DNA of 64,000 nt from Thozetella sp. PMI_491 (Eukaryota; Ascomycota; Sordariomycetes; Chaetosphaeriales; Chaetosphaeriaceae), in assembly GCA_021432635.1 (NCBI GenBank), contig MU270020.1, positions 186,001-250,000 of the forward strand. The letters run 5' to 3'. Shown piece by piece: positions 10,293 through 20,628 of this stretch; within the stretch, counting starts at the first letter, position 1; every line of letters starts with the position of its first letter. The notes below the pieces were generated by a model, which had not been told where the DNA came from, made no database searches, and saw only the letters and a program-made list of their open reading frames with translations. A program made the position numbers and the translations under genes.

Positions 10293-11236
10293 TGTTTTTT
10301 GTCGTGAAGTGATACCAAATCGATAAATGGAGACCCGAGATAGGCAATAGAACCCAGTGTCAGTGTCAGGGGCTATGAAGCCGGTGCCAAAATCAAGAGC
10401 AAGCGAGCGAGTGGTCTTATAGAAGGTAAACACCAATTTTCCGCGAGGTTGAAGTCTGGCTTGGGCTGGCTGTATACTGACCTAGTTAGCACCGAATCTG
10501 CGGAAACCGAGCCCCTGGGACACCGCCCCCTGCCACCAACTCCGAAAATGCGCGGATAGAGAACAATCAGCTTCACGATATTCGGCATGTCCCCCGCATT
10601 TTGGCCTAGTCGAGCTAAATCTGCGGGGAACTCCCCTAGACAGCAACGCTATTTTAGAGGCCGCGTCTTTGTCGGGGACCCAGTCAGGCGGTGCCGGGGC
10701 AGATTACTATGGGACTGGGTTGCGTGGAGGCTGCATCCCCCCAGTTGAGAATCTTCCGGAGTTCTCTCGCTGGTGTTTCTCACTCTCGGATGATTCCTTC
10801 CTTTCTGTCCGTCTCTCTCTGGCGGCTCGTTGATAACATCGTAATAGCATTGAAAGTGATAACTAGTATTGGTCATGCTACAAGCACTTGCGAGCAATGA
10901 GAGAAATAGGCTGAGATTAGGGAATGTATGGCCAGTATGTGTCGCTTCAAGGGCTTAAAAGCACAGTACACTGCCCGAAAACTGTGTAACACTACACATG
11001 TATCTGCTACGGACAATAGAGCCTTAAACCAAAAGCTTGAGATGTAAATCTTGGCCAAATGGGTGAGTTAAAAAGAGTATAAAAGTGTGCTTCAATGGAG
11101 ACGTCCCCATCATGCTACCACTATACTACAGGTCATACAACTTAGGACAAGAGGACGCAAAGGTAGTCCTTCCTACCATATCCTCGGCAAAGTCTGTTAT
11201 TCTTTCCATGTATCCATATGCCAAGAATCCCGCCGA
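10293..11236. other. Intergenic between permease 1 and aldolase
   Basis: No supported gene. It contains the promoter of permease 1, including a one-mismatch CCGA-N4-TCGG site at 10492-10503, and the 3' flank of the aldolase gene. Confidence 0.5.
10492..10503. promoter_or_regulatory. Near-match operator (CCGA-N4-GCGG)
   Basis: CCGA ATCT GCGG, one base from the exact palindrome, 200 nt upstream of the permease 1 start. Confidence 0.3.
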
Positions 11237-12381
11237 TTAGAGCGCATTCCATGCTGGGTAGATCTCCCCACCCGCCGTCATTGGGAGAGCTCCGTTGGAA
11301 GCACGCACCATGTCCTCGAATCTAGGCTCTGGTGTCAGCAAGACCGCAACTCCCCAGGAGGTAGGAGAGCACTTACGCAGGCTGGAAAGTGAGATACTGA
11401 AATTCGTCCACGTAGTACTGCTTCACACCCCTGGCCATCTCCGGGGTGACTTTGACCGGCTTGAAGCCGCTCAGCTGCGCCAGGCTCTCCGTCTTGAACT
11501 GTGCTTCAATGCAGCGCTCTAGAGCACCAAACGTAAAAGCAGCACCGTCAGGCGATCTACCAACAACCAGAAGGCCATGATTCTGCAAAATGATGGCCTT
11601 GTTCGTCGGCCCTAGTGCCTTAGCAATCGCCTCGCCCTCATCAGCGGCCAGAACAAATCCGTCAAAAGCTGGGAACACGGTATGGGCTTCAAAGAACCTG
11701 GGACACGGCTTGGTCAGCGCTTTGCAGGTTTAGCAGAGAAATGGCACGTCCTACTGGCAACAATCCTGGTTCCACATCTCGAGTTCCTTTCCGAAGGCCG
11801 AAAATGCTTTCCCTGCGATTGTGTGCATATGCACAACGGCGTGCACGTCTGGCCGGGCGCGGTGGATTGCAGAATGGATGTAGTAACCTGCCGGGTTGAC
11901 CTGATGCATATTCCCTCCTACTACCACGCCCTTGTCGTTGAGTAGGACTAGATCGTCCGGGGTCAAGTGACTAAAGCTTTTGGCGAAAGGGTTGATCCAG
12001 AAATGGTCATGGAACTCTGGATCCCGAACGGTCATGTGTCCTCCGGCGCCCTCATTGCCATATCCCTGAGATCCCAGCCATCGTAAGGCGGCAGCGTGGT
12101 GAAGTTTGCGGAACTTGCGCTCCTCTTCGTACGACTGGAACCTATGAAATATCTGGGGTTAGTAGTTGCTCTCGTGCAGAGTAGGTTGTTCATGATGCGT
12201 ACTTGGGATACCGGATCTTCTTGATCGGCTGAACCTGTCCTTCAAAGTGGCCCACCCTATTGTGGAAAAAGGTGAAGCCCTCGGGATACAGCAAGTTCTC
12301 TGTAGATGCTGTTACGGATTGCTCCTGTGCTTGCGTTTCCGGAGTAGCTGGCGGAGCAATGGTCGAAGTGGTAGTGGCCAT
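11237..12381 (-). CDS. Class II aldolase/adducin-family protein
   Basis: Four exons (12381-12203, 12141-11755, 11697-11377, 11321-11237) give 323 residues. The N-terminal roughly 60 residues are a Thr/Pro/Gln-rich leader, then the aldolase fold: GNEGAGGHMTVRDPE (substrate loop), HRARPDVHAVVHMHT (metal-binding His-x-His) and LQNHGLLV with a third His. Class II aldolases of this type use Zn2+ to cleave or epimerise hydroxy-acid or sugar-phosphate substrates. The last intron (11376-11322) must end at ...CCTAG to give FQPAFEDMVRASNGAL; reading through the donor stops at once. It is divergent from the Zn(2)Cys(6) regulator, with two operator-like sites between them. Confidence 0.88.
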
Positions 12382-12770
12382 GATAAGAGCAGGGTCTGAT
12401 AGGACTATGCAAAGTAAGCGTATCAACTAGAGAGTATTCTTAGCACGTTGAATGGTGATTCAATGCTACAAAATGTTTTATAAGTATCTATCTATACGAT
12501 CCGTACATGACTTGCATCAACCCTCCCCCCCTCGTTCTATATTGCGAGTTTTCGGCTGTATCCGATTAGATGGACGATCACGGCCCTCAGTATCGCCCTG
12601 CACACGTAGCAGGCTTGGTGGTGAGATGCAGCCATAAAACCACCAGACTAGTCGCAAGGCCACCATTGAAGCGAATTTGGTTTGGGTGACTGGACCCCTT
12701 CCACAAGAGCTGACGTAGAAGGCTGACCGGATAACTTTTCGGGTGAGTCGGTTAGCACGGCTTCAGAAGG

Positions 12771-12782
12771 CCGAGTTTTCGC
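12771..12782. promoter_or_regulatory. Near-match operator (CCGA-N4-TCGC)
   Basis: CCGA GTTT TCGC, one mismatch, midway (about 385-390 nt) between the aldolase start and the regulator start. Confidence 0.3.
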
Positions 12783-12811
12783 AGTTTGCGTGGGGTGGTG
12801 CGCGACAATCT

Positions 12812-12824
12812 CCGAGATGCTCGG
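12812..12824. promoter_or_regulatory. Operator-like palindrome with 5-nt spacer
   Basis: CCGA GATGC TCGG: both half-sites are exact but the spacer is 5 nt, not 4. It lies 343 nt upstream of the regulator start, a candidate for autoregulation. Confidence 0.3.
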
Positions 12825-13166
12825 CCTAGGAGCACATTACCAAGCAGCTAGTCGAAACCAAGTGGAGGGGAGGCTGAAAGCCAGGTTCCAGGCGTATAGT
12901 GCAGCGGCACTTTTGCTGATCGCCTTCAGGGGTTAACGCCATGCAGCTAGCGTGCCGCCACCCCACGAGCTACCCCGCGTACACGCTGGTTGGGGGTTCT
13001 CATCACCTCTACCCGTGGCTAGAGTTCCCCGCGGGAGAAAATCAGGGGGTACTGGGACTTCAGGCTTGGCCCAAGAGGCAAAAGGTGGGTGCATGTGTTT
13101 ATGCGGCAGCATTCTATACCGTCTCTCTGTTTCATACATCACCAACCACCAAGGTAGGAACAAGCC

Positions 13167-15388
13167 ATGGACAACCAACTGCCCACGCCGGCGGATTCCA
13201 CGCCTTCATACGAGGCCGCCCAGCGAGCTTCCAAGAAGGCGAAGGCATGCACTCCGTGTCGCCAACAGAAGGTTTGTCGCCAGATTCCTCCCATATACAT
13301 TCTCCTCAACTTAGGCCATGCCAGCTCAAGTGCGATGCCTCGAGGAATCTCGCAGTTTCCTGCACACGATGTACAACCACAGGCATGCCCTGCTACTTCT
13401 CAGCCACGTTCGAGAGGAAGAAAGCCCGAAGGTACCACTGCTATGCCCCTATATCCACCGCCTCGCTAAGCTAGGAACTAGCAAAGCCGAGATGCACAAG
13501 GAAATTATGATATTGCGGGACCGACTTGCGAACTCGCATGCGGAGGTGGCCAAGGTCTCCCCTTCGAGCCAAGGGGTCGAAGTCGAGGAACGGCCACTGC
13601 CGGCAGTCCCTGCGATACAGAGTACGGCGCCATACCGCCGCCCAATTTCTCAGCCTTCTAGCATGCTCTGTGAGCCAGTGCTAGAGGAATTCGAGATGCC
13701 CGCACCCTCACCGCTGACTCCTACGGCGCGCGTTCTTGATGGCGTGTGTGTAGAAGGCTACAAGGTCCGGGACTGCTTTGCCCTGTTCTCTTGGGGCGCC
13801 ACCCACATTCTCTTACTAGTGATCAGGTTCTTCGAGCACTACCACCCAATGCTACCTATCCTAGATCCTTCCTGGGACCCGGATTCCTTCTACAAGCTGT
13901 CCCCATTCGTCTTCTGGTGCCTGCTCATCACCGGCTCCAGGCGGTACGAACTTGACCCTACGATTCTCGACCGCCTGGCGCCGAGTATCAAGCGGCTGTC
14001 CCTGAATGCACTCTCGCATGTAGCGGGATACTTCCCGGCGATCTGCGGGCTCGCCATCCTATGCACGTGGCCACTGCCAATGAACACTATGTGGGATGAC
14101 CCATCGCCCATGTACTCTGGAGCTGCGATGCAGCTTGCCCTGCAACACGGCCTCCATATGTTCACCAAGGAACATGCCTCCGCACGGCTGGTACCGTTCC
14201 GGGGCATCACTCACGAGGCTTCCCTGGCACGAATATGGGCATATTTAGAGTTTGTCTGCCATTGGCAAGTCTGTCCAGTTCAAAGGCGCCTGCTTCCTGA
14301 TACTAACATTCGGAGCAGCACGAGTTGGACCACAGGCACTCCGGTGCACTGCCTTACGGATGCGTTTGACCTATTGCCACACGACCACGAACTGACAAAA
14401 TCCCTATCGTCTAGCATCTTCTGGATGCAGGAGTTTGAGAAAGCTTGCACTCGCGGGACCATCATGCTGACGGAGAGGATCGCCACCGGTACCTCCGGCC
14501 CTTTGCAAGACGCTTTTCGCAGTCTCATCAAGCTTTTCGACGACCAGATGCTAGAAATCGGTCGGAAAGCCGTCAAGGATATGTCGTCGAGAACCTCGGT
14601 ACCCAGCGCAGGCTCCCAACCTAGAGCGCCCCTCCTCCCTAACCCCCTAATCATAACCCTTGCTCGGGTTCACATCAACGCGTTTCACTTCTTCGGGGGA
14701 GATATTACGTTGCACCTCCAAGATATTATTGAGCTTTATTCTCTAGCCTGTCACTGGACACAACAGGCGGCCGAGATGGATGAAGCGAGCGGCTGGGCGC
14801 TCTACTCGTCAGAGTCGTACTTCCGTCACATGGTGCTCGTCGCCACGATCATCTTGAGGATCTCACAAAGCCGTCAGCTCAAGTCAAGGGTTGATCTACG
14901 CAGAGGCGAGCGTGCTTACTTCACCGTTGTCAAATTTCTGAAGCGGCGAAGTCTTCACGCGAGAGACGTTAATGCACACACAGCGACTATCCTATCCGAG
15001 CTGTGGCATAGCAACAGCTGTTTCCGACAGCCAGACGGGTCATTTGATAGCCTACATGTCCGCTTTTCTGGGCGTGGGGTATGTTTGCTCATATTTCCAC
15101 CGCAGTGCTTCCCTCCAACTAATCTCTCTACAGGTTATGGCCGTCGCGTTTGACTGCTTGTGGTATTGGCGCCGAGAAACTCGGCAGCCAACTCCCGAGG
15201 AGCGGAGCACCCAGATATCAAACGAGGAGGTTTCAACCTTGCTCCCAACGGCCGACCCAGGAGGCGGAGATATTTATTCTATGGATATTACTTTAAGGGA
15301 AGAGAACTACTTCCCAGACCTGCTAGATGACTCGATGAGGTTTCTATCCAGTGCAGAATGGGCTCAAGATGACTATTTCTGGATTTAG
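13167..15388 (+). CDS. Zn(2)Cys(6) fungal transcription factor
   Basis: Exons 13167-13271, 13325-13431, 13482-15078 and 15134-15388 give 687 residues. The first splice joins ACTPCRQQK to LKCDAS, completing the binuclear cluster: Cys 28, 31, 38, 48, 51, 58 (CX2CX6CX9CX2CX6C). A short helix (KAEMHKEIMILRDRL) follows as a possible dimerisation coiled coil, then a fungal_trans middle homology region (FEHYHPMLPILDP, LALQHGLHM) and an acidic tail. Inside exon 3, 13785-13826 is a 42-nt in-frame GT..AG segment with a branch-like TTACTAG. Removing it gives the canonical CFALFFEHYHP and 673 residues, so it may be a tiny or retained intron. It is the only regulator in the cluster and the best candidate binder of CCGA-N4-TCGG. 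Confidence 0.9.
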
Positions 15389-15441
15389 ACTATACAAAGA
15401 CTTCTCTCCCGGCTCCTCATAGTAGTCTTATGTACACCTCC

Positions 15442-16583
15442 TCAGGCTAAGACAGAACTCCAGTCTGTCTCTCTGATGTAAGAAGCTACGTCAGTCAAAG
15501 CGGCTTTGTCAACACCCGCCTGCTCAGGCAGAACCGCCCCCTCGCCCCCGTCCCATCCAAACTCGTTGATATAGCAAACGGTCTCGCCAACCTCGAGCCC
15601 AAACCCTCCAGGGAACATTGCCGCGATCTCCTCCAAGGTGATGGGCAGTAGCTTGGTTTGGACATTGTTGAGTTTACCCCACAGAGCAACGTAATCCGAG
15701 AACAGCATCAACGAGCATGTTCCGAGCATGGTCGTGCGCGGAGGCGCCTTCAGAATTAGGCCTTCAACAAAAAGTCCCGTATCGTGTGGTGGGTGAACAA
15801 ACGGCGTAGGGTGGTTGGTCTCTACGGCCGCAGAACCGGATGTTATGTATCGGAAGGCAAAGGTGCCATCGGATTCCTGTTGTTCGTTAGTAGAGTCGCT
15901 ATTGATATCCCATATCTCAAATGCTTGAACCTTTTGCGGGGTGAAGATTGGATTCTTCATCCAGTTGTCGAGGTAGTTACCGATCTGCACATAGCTCGTC
16001 TTCTCGTGGAGAAGTTTGTACGGCTGGTCTTCTTGTGCCTTCTCTTCCAAATACTGCACAAAGCGAGCTTTGGCGTCAAAATGGTACACCCAGGTGTACT
16101 TGCCCTTGCTTGCCTTTTTAGCGTCACTAAGCGTGCTCAGGACCAGGCGTTCTAGTTTTCCGTTCGCCACCACTTGCGAAGCGGCATCGATTATGTTCTT
16201 CCCATGCTCCAATTCTTGGAGATAGCAGGCCTCGTTCCAGGTTATGCCCTTCGATTTGGCGAGCTCCTGGGTCGATGGCTGCTGCACAAATTGCCAGAAG
16301 TCGGTGACGCCAAAAATGGCACTTGCGTCTTGGAACGCAGACTTGAGCGAATCCACATCCCCCAGATCTCCCTTGACGACCTTGACTCCCAGTGCTTCTA
16401 GCTTGCGAGCCGCCGGCGCATCGGGATTGCGTGTGATCCCCCGGACCTCCCAGCCCGGTATCTTAGCAAAGGTCCTCGCAACAGATCCTCCCTGGATTTG
16501 TAAGCTCTTGCAGACCTGATTCAGCAGCTTCAACAACGTACCTGCGTGCCCGTTGCACCAACAACCGCAATAATCTTAGACAT
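15442..16583 (-). CDS. NmrA-like NAD(P)-binding protein
   Basis: Two exons (16583-16542 and 16491-15442, intron 50 nt) give 363 residues. The splice completes the Rossmann nucleotide-binding loop GATGTQGGSVA at residues 9-19. Then come WEVRGITRNP, a VKGDLGD acidic strand end, and FGVTDFW, all typical of the NmrA/atypical SDR group. There is no YxxxK active-site motif in the usual place, so it may be a redox-sensing regulator rather than a dehydrogenase, although enzyme members of this group exist (isoflavone-reductase-like). Cytosolic. An exact CCGA-N4-TCGG site lies 146 nt upstream. It runs tail-to-tail with the regulator gene, 53 nt apart. Confidence 0.9.
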
Positions 16584-16970
16584 GGTCGTTTCGTAAATCG
16601 CAATTATGCTGCTTGGTTATCGAGGTATAGAAAGATACGAAACAGAATAATATATAGACCAATCAGTCACGGACAGGGGTTTCTGGCCGGCGTTTTCAGT
16701 TATCTTCCATGGCCGGGGTGTGGGTTCCCCGAGAATTCGGATCAATGTGAAACGCCGCCGGCCTACGGAATAGGTCCGTTCTAGTCCAGTGGAGTGCTCC
16801 CAGCGTCATTCTATGCGCTGGATTTCTAAGCGGGTACGCCGGAGAGATAGCGATAGGGATTACTGCGGTTGTGGATATGATAGGAACTTCAACATCTCTA
16901 CTTTATCTAAGCATTTTTAGAGGAGCCTCAATTTACACGTCAAATTAGATATCTAGCATTGCGTCTAATC
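16584..16970. other. Promoter of the NmrA-like gene
   Basis: No gene. It contains operator site 4 and the 3' flank of cupin 2. Confidence 0.5.
16729..16740. promoter_or_regulatory. CCGA-N4-TCGG palindrome, site 4
   Basis: CCGA GAAT TCGG, identical in all 12 bases to site 2 at 2603, 14 kb away. Confidence 0.5.
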
Positions 16971-17670
16971 TTAGGAGCTCGAGGCAGGCTGTGTAGGTTG
17001 CCTCTCGGTTCCGAATCCATATGGTCCAGCATATCCCTCAGAAAACCCCTTGAGCTCTTCGCCATTGAGAGTTATAGGCATAATGTCAACCAGGACGTTG
17101 AACAGGCGGCCTGGCTCTTTGCCAGCACCAGACACATTGACCCATTTATGATTTGTCGCCCGCTGGACGTTTACATCGCCCCGGCGCATTCTTGTTACCT
17201 CGCCAGAATCGAGAACCAGATCAAACTCTCCCTCTAGAACTACATTATAATCGATAGACTCGCCACGGTGCATTGGAGTTTCTGCCCCAGGGCTAAAGTC
17301 GAGGATCGTGACACGAGTGCCATTTTTGGCATGGTGGCCACCCTATTGTCCTGTCAGACCTCGCGGCTAGGGTTCCGCCACTAACATCTGATGTCTTTAC
17401 CTTCCATTCATTTTGCGCAGCACCCAAATCGTCGTCATTGTTGAGATTGACGGGGCTTCCAAAGGTGGTGTAGAGGTTTGTCTCGGCAGCTTCAAAGTCA
17501 AATCCAGGGGCTCTCCTGACTACACGATGGTCGCCATTGTCTTGGACTACAAAACAGGCTTTGCCATCTTGACGATGGCCGGTGATGGTTCTCCGGAAGA
17601 CTGGTAGACCTGGTGCAGTAAAAGCGTCTCCAAAATAGCTGTTCGGTTTGGATATCTCAGGGCCGGCCAT
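16971..17670 (-). CDS. Cupin-domain protein 2
   Basis: Two exons (17670-17401 and 17342-16971, intron 58 nt) give 213 residues. Splicing joins QNEWK to GGHHAKNGTRV. The cupin core is MHRGESIDYNVVLEGEFDL (motif 1) and GDVNVQRATNHKWVNVSG (motif 2, with the conserved His). The N-terminus resembles cupin 1 in layout (a TGH...DGKA strand, then a short linker), so the two are probably distant paralogues. No signal peptide. An operator palindrome lies 285 nt upstream. It could be a small-molecule oxygenase or isomerase; the substrate is not inferable. Confidence 0.87.
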
Positions 17671-17954
17671 ACTGCTGGAGTAGAATCCAATATCAATGGG
17701 ACAAAATAATTAGGCTCTACGGCGATAGAAAATAGCCGAGGTAAAGAAGGCACTGGCCCAGTAGATAACCTAGATAGGCACCCAGACAATGTTGGATAGC
17801 ACCCACATCACCCTATTTATGTTTTCGCTCGATACACTGTACGAGACTAAATCAAGACGGTGGGAGGATAGCCAACGCGATGGCGCGAGTAGTGCAGGGG
17901 GGAGCGGGGTATCTATCACCATTACCCCTCGACAGCATAGCTCTATTATTCATC

Positions 17955-17966
17955 CCGACTTTTCGG
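17955..17966. promoter_or_regulatory. CCGA-N4-TCGG palindrome, site 5
   Basis: CCGA CTTT TCGG, between the amidase stop codon and the cupin 2 start, so in the cupin 2 promoter. Confidence 0.5.
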
Positions 17967-17999
17967 ACTTGCGCCCATGCTAGACCCGCCTTGATGAGC

Positions 18000-19914
18000 T
18001 TATGCTTTTACATTCTCCACTCGATCTTTCAGCCTCTCCATATCTGGCACAGGTCTGTCAGGGAAGGTCGCCTCATACGCACTCATAAAGCGCAGCAAGA
18101 CGTCTTCCCTACCCGCCTTCGCTATCAATGTCAAGCCGAAAGGTCGTCCATTGTACGAGAGCGTCCCAAGAGGAACGTTGGCCGTCGGGTAACCTAGAGA
18201 TCGTCAGTCACTTCCCGCAGCCCGCGCACATTACAGCACTCTAGAGACTACAGACCTGCAGCTGGAGCGTAAATGATCAAGCCCCCGTCGGTCGGGCCAA
18301 CCATGATATCAACTCCCTCTTTCTCGAACACACCATCCAGCAACTCGATAGCCTTAGGCCGTAGTCCTTCCTTCATCTTATTGATCTCTTCTTCGGTGGT
18401 AGTGTTTTCGACAGCCTTGACCAGATCGCCCTGGTCCGGGAAGGCTGGAACTTCTGCGTCAGTCTGCATCTCAAATCCGCGGTTCTGGCGCCCTTACGTG
18501 GAGGGAGTGCCTTGTCCTTGTTCTCTTCGTTGTACTTGACAATGTCCGCAAGTGAGCTCACGGGACACTCCTCGTACTCGGCGATGAATGCGGGTATTTC
18601 CTTGTTCTTAAAATCCCAAACTAACAAGGGGGTTGGTCAGTCAGGCTTTTTAAGTGGATGTAATCCCAGGGTCGTCTCACAGGATATAGGCATCATCACC
18701 TGTTGGCCGTCCACCGTGAGCTCCTCGAGTTTTGCGGGGTGAACGGGATACTTGACGTTACCGCCAGACTTGCGGATCTCGGCCACGGCGGCTTCGTATT
18801 TCTCGACCTTCCTAAAGTCAGTGCTGCTCCTCACAAAAGATGCGGCCGTGCACTCACCATCTCTTCCGCGGTTCCTTCTTTAGGCAGGCACATGCTTTCA
18901 TGAAGATCCCAGACCTTGGGGTCAACAAATCCTACCGACAGCCCATCCCAATTCTTCTGCAGCACCCCTGGAAGAGCGCGGCCGAGGAGGGTCTCGACCA
19001 CTGGTACGAGATCGGCAGTTGTCTTGGCCATGGGTCCAACGCTATCGTACATGCCGCACAGAGAAAAGACGCCCTTCATCTCGACGCTGCCAATAGTGGG
19101 CTTGATGGCGTAAAGAGCCGCGCGCGACGCGGGCACCATGACCGATCCAATCGTCTCGGTTCCGATGGACAGTGGGCAGAAGCCTGAGGCAACAGCCATT
19201 GCGGAGCCTGTCGATGATCCCCCTGGAGCCTAAGAGATTCGTCTGAGTAAAATTGGAACCAAGTAATTGGTTTAATCACCTACTGAGTGACCAAGGACTT
19301 TCTCGCCCTCTTCAATGGGCCCGATGTAGGGCGAAAGCGTTTGCCCTCCGTATGCCGACCACCCCGGCATGATCCATGTCGTCTTGAAGCCACAGTTTTC
19401 CTACTGCGGTCAACATTCGCCCCCCTAAATAAACGAGCTTGGAGTAATTACACTCAAGTTTGTTTTGCCCAAGACGATAAGACCCGCGTCGACGAGTTTC
19501 TGCACCAGCGGGGCGTTACCCTTAGTCTTGCCTTCGGAAAACACCCAGGAGCCAACGGTTGTTGGCATCCCTAGTTCGGGCGATGTAATAATACTGTCCT
19601 GGCGGGGAGCAAAGCGTCAGCTTGGGACGACCTCAGCTTCCATGTGCGCGCGCGGCGCATACTTTCAAGACGATCGGGATCCCTTGGTAGGGGCCTCGGA
19701 GGGAACCTGCAGCCCGTTCAGCGTCGAGCGCTGCCGCAATGCCGACTACAATATCTCTGGGTGTGATAGAGATGAAGGCGTTCACGTATTTATTGTACGT
19801 CTCAATTTGGGCCAGGTAAGTCTCGACGATTTGCACGCTGGTCAGTTCCTTCGCCTCAAGCCTTCGCTGTAAGTCAGCCGCATTCGTCGTCAGCGGGTCG
19901 AATGGAGGCGCCAT
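18000..19914 (-). CDS. Amidase (amidase signature family)
   Basis: Eight exons: 19914-19663, 19598-19452, 19400-19284, 19229-18858, 18807-18681, 18620-18498, 18453-18256, 18193-18000, giving 509 residues. The Ser-cisSer-Lys triad is present: K84 (GIPIVLK-DSI), S177/S178 (PGGSSTGSAM) and S201 (GTETIGSVMVPASR). The signature continues with ALYAIKPTIG. These enzymes hydrolyse carboxamides to the acid plus ammonia. No signal peptide, so intracellular. Introns are 44-64 nt; the 44-nt one is near the fungal minimum. In intron 4 the acceptor is AGGAAG rather than the TTTAG a few bases earlier, because only that keeps frame. In a cluster with oxygenases and permeases it suggests a nitrogen-containing substrate. 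Confidence 0.92.
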
Positions 19915-20628
19915 TTTTGCGATATAAAGCGCGAAAAACTCAGAGAAATTATTGTAATTGCGAAGTGGAATTGGATGCAGGCGCGATGGTTTGGCTAATA
20001 GGTTATATACTCCCGTACAGACAGTCAGACGTGTCTGCCTGCAGGGCCACCCGGAAAAACGTGCGGTGCATAGGGTAACTATGGAAATGTTCGGAAAGGG
20101 GGATCCTCTATTAGGCTACAATGGGGCATGACAAAAGTCTGAGGATACTCCAGCTATGCACTAGTCCTATCCTGGACTAGCGTATACGCTGCTTTAAAAT
20201 TTCTTCATAGTGCTATAGCCAATCACTATAACACTATATCTACAGTGGAGGATACCGCTGAAAAGATTTTTTTAATCACTACGCTTTAGTGGTGTTTTCT
20301 AAATATTTTGATCGCTATAAATATAGTGGTTATACCTCTATCTTTCATTTTTATAGCGAGCAAGTGTGCTATATTCTGGTGGACTACAGCAGGTGGTTAT
20401 AGGGCTTTAGTATAGGCTTAAAGCAGCGTGGAGACTAGTCTAAGAAAGGATTAGTTGCAACTTGAAGTATGGGTCCGGTACAGCCCGCTATCCTCAAACT
20501 TTTGTCACCCCACTGTACTCCGTACCGACAGCAGAACTTCTGTCTTAGGCTACTAAATAGGAGCCTGAGGCAGCGGGGTACACGCGAAACGTCCAAACCA
20601 AGATCCGAGGTCCTCCCCATACACAAGT
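19915..20628. other. Intergenic, amidase promoter with an inserted element
   Basis: No gene. More than half is the inverted-repeat element at 20119-20515, which starts 205 nt upstream of the amidase start codon. Confidence 0.6.
20119..20515. mobile_element. 397-bp MITE-like element, Tc1/mariner type, TA target duplication
   Basis: Ends are imperfect inverted repeats: the right end read outward-in is CAGTGGGGTGACAAAAGTTT, the left end CAATGGGGCATGACAAAAGT, both followed by GAGGATA. Similarity resumes at a second block ending ACGCTGCTTTAA (left 20191-20197, right 20418-20428), so the arms are about 80-100 nt. Each end is bordered by TA (20117-20118 and 20516-20517), the target duplication of Tc1/mariner elements, and the CAGTGGGG end fits that group. 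The AT-rich centre has no open frame, so it is non-autonomous. The left arm contains a further small palindrome (CTAGTCC...GGACTAG). Confidence 0.65.

Larger units (their letters stand above)
12382..13166. other. Divergent promoter between aldolase and regulator
   Basis: No gene is supported. It holds two operator-like palindromes (12771-12782 and 12812-12824) and further CGG half-sites. Confidence 0.5.

Noticed and set aside
11237-11376. Apparent frameshift or premature stop at the aldolase C-terminus
   Set aside because: Using the acceptor after CCTAG restores an in-frame, family-like tail (FQPAFEDMV), so no lesion needs to be assumed.
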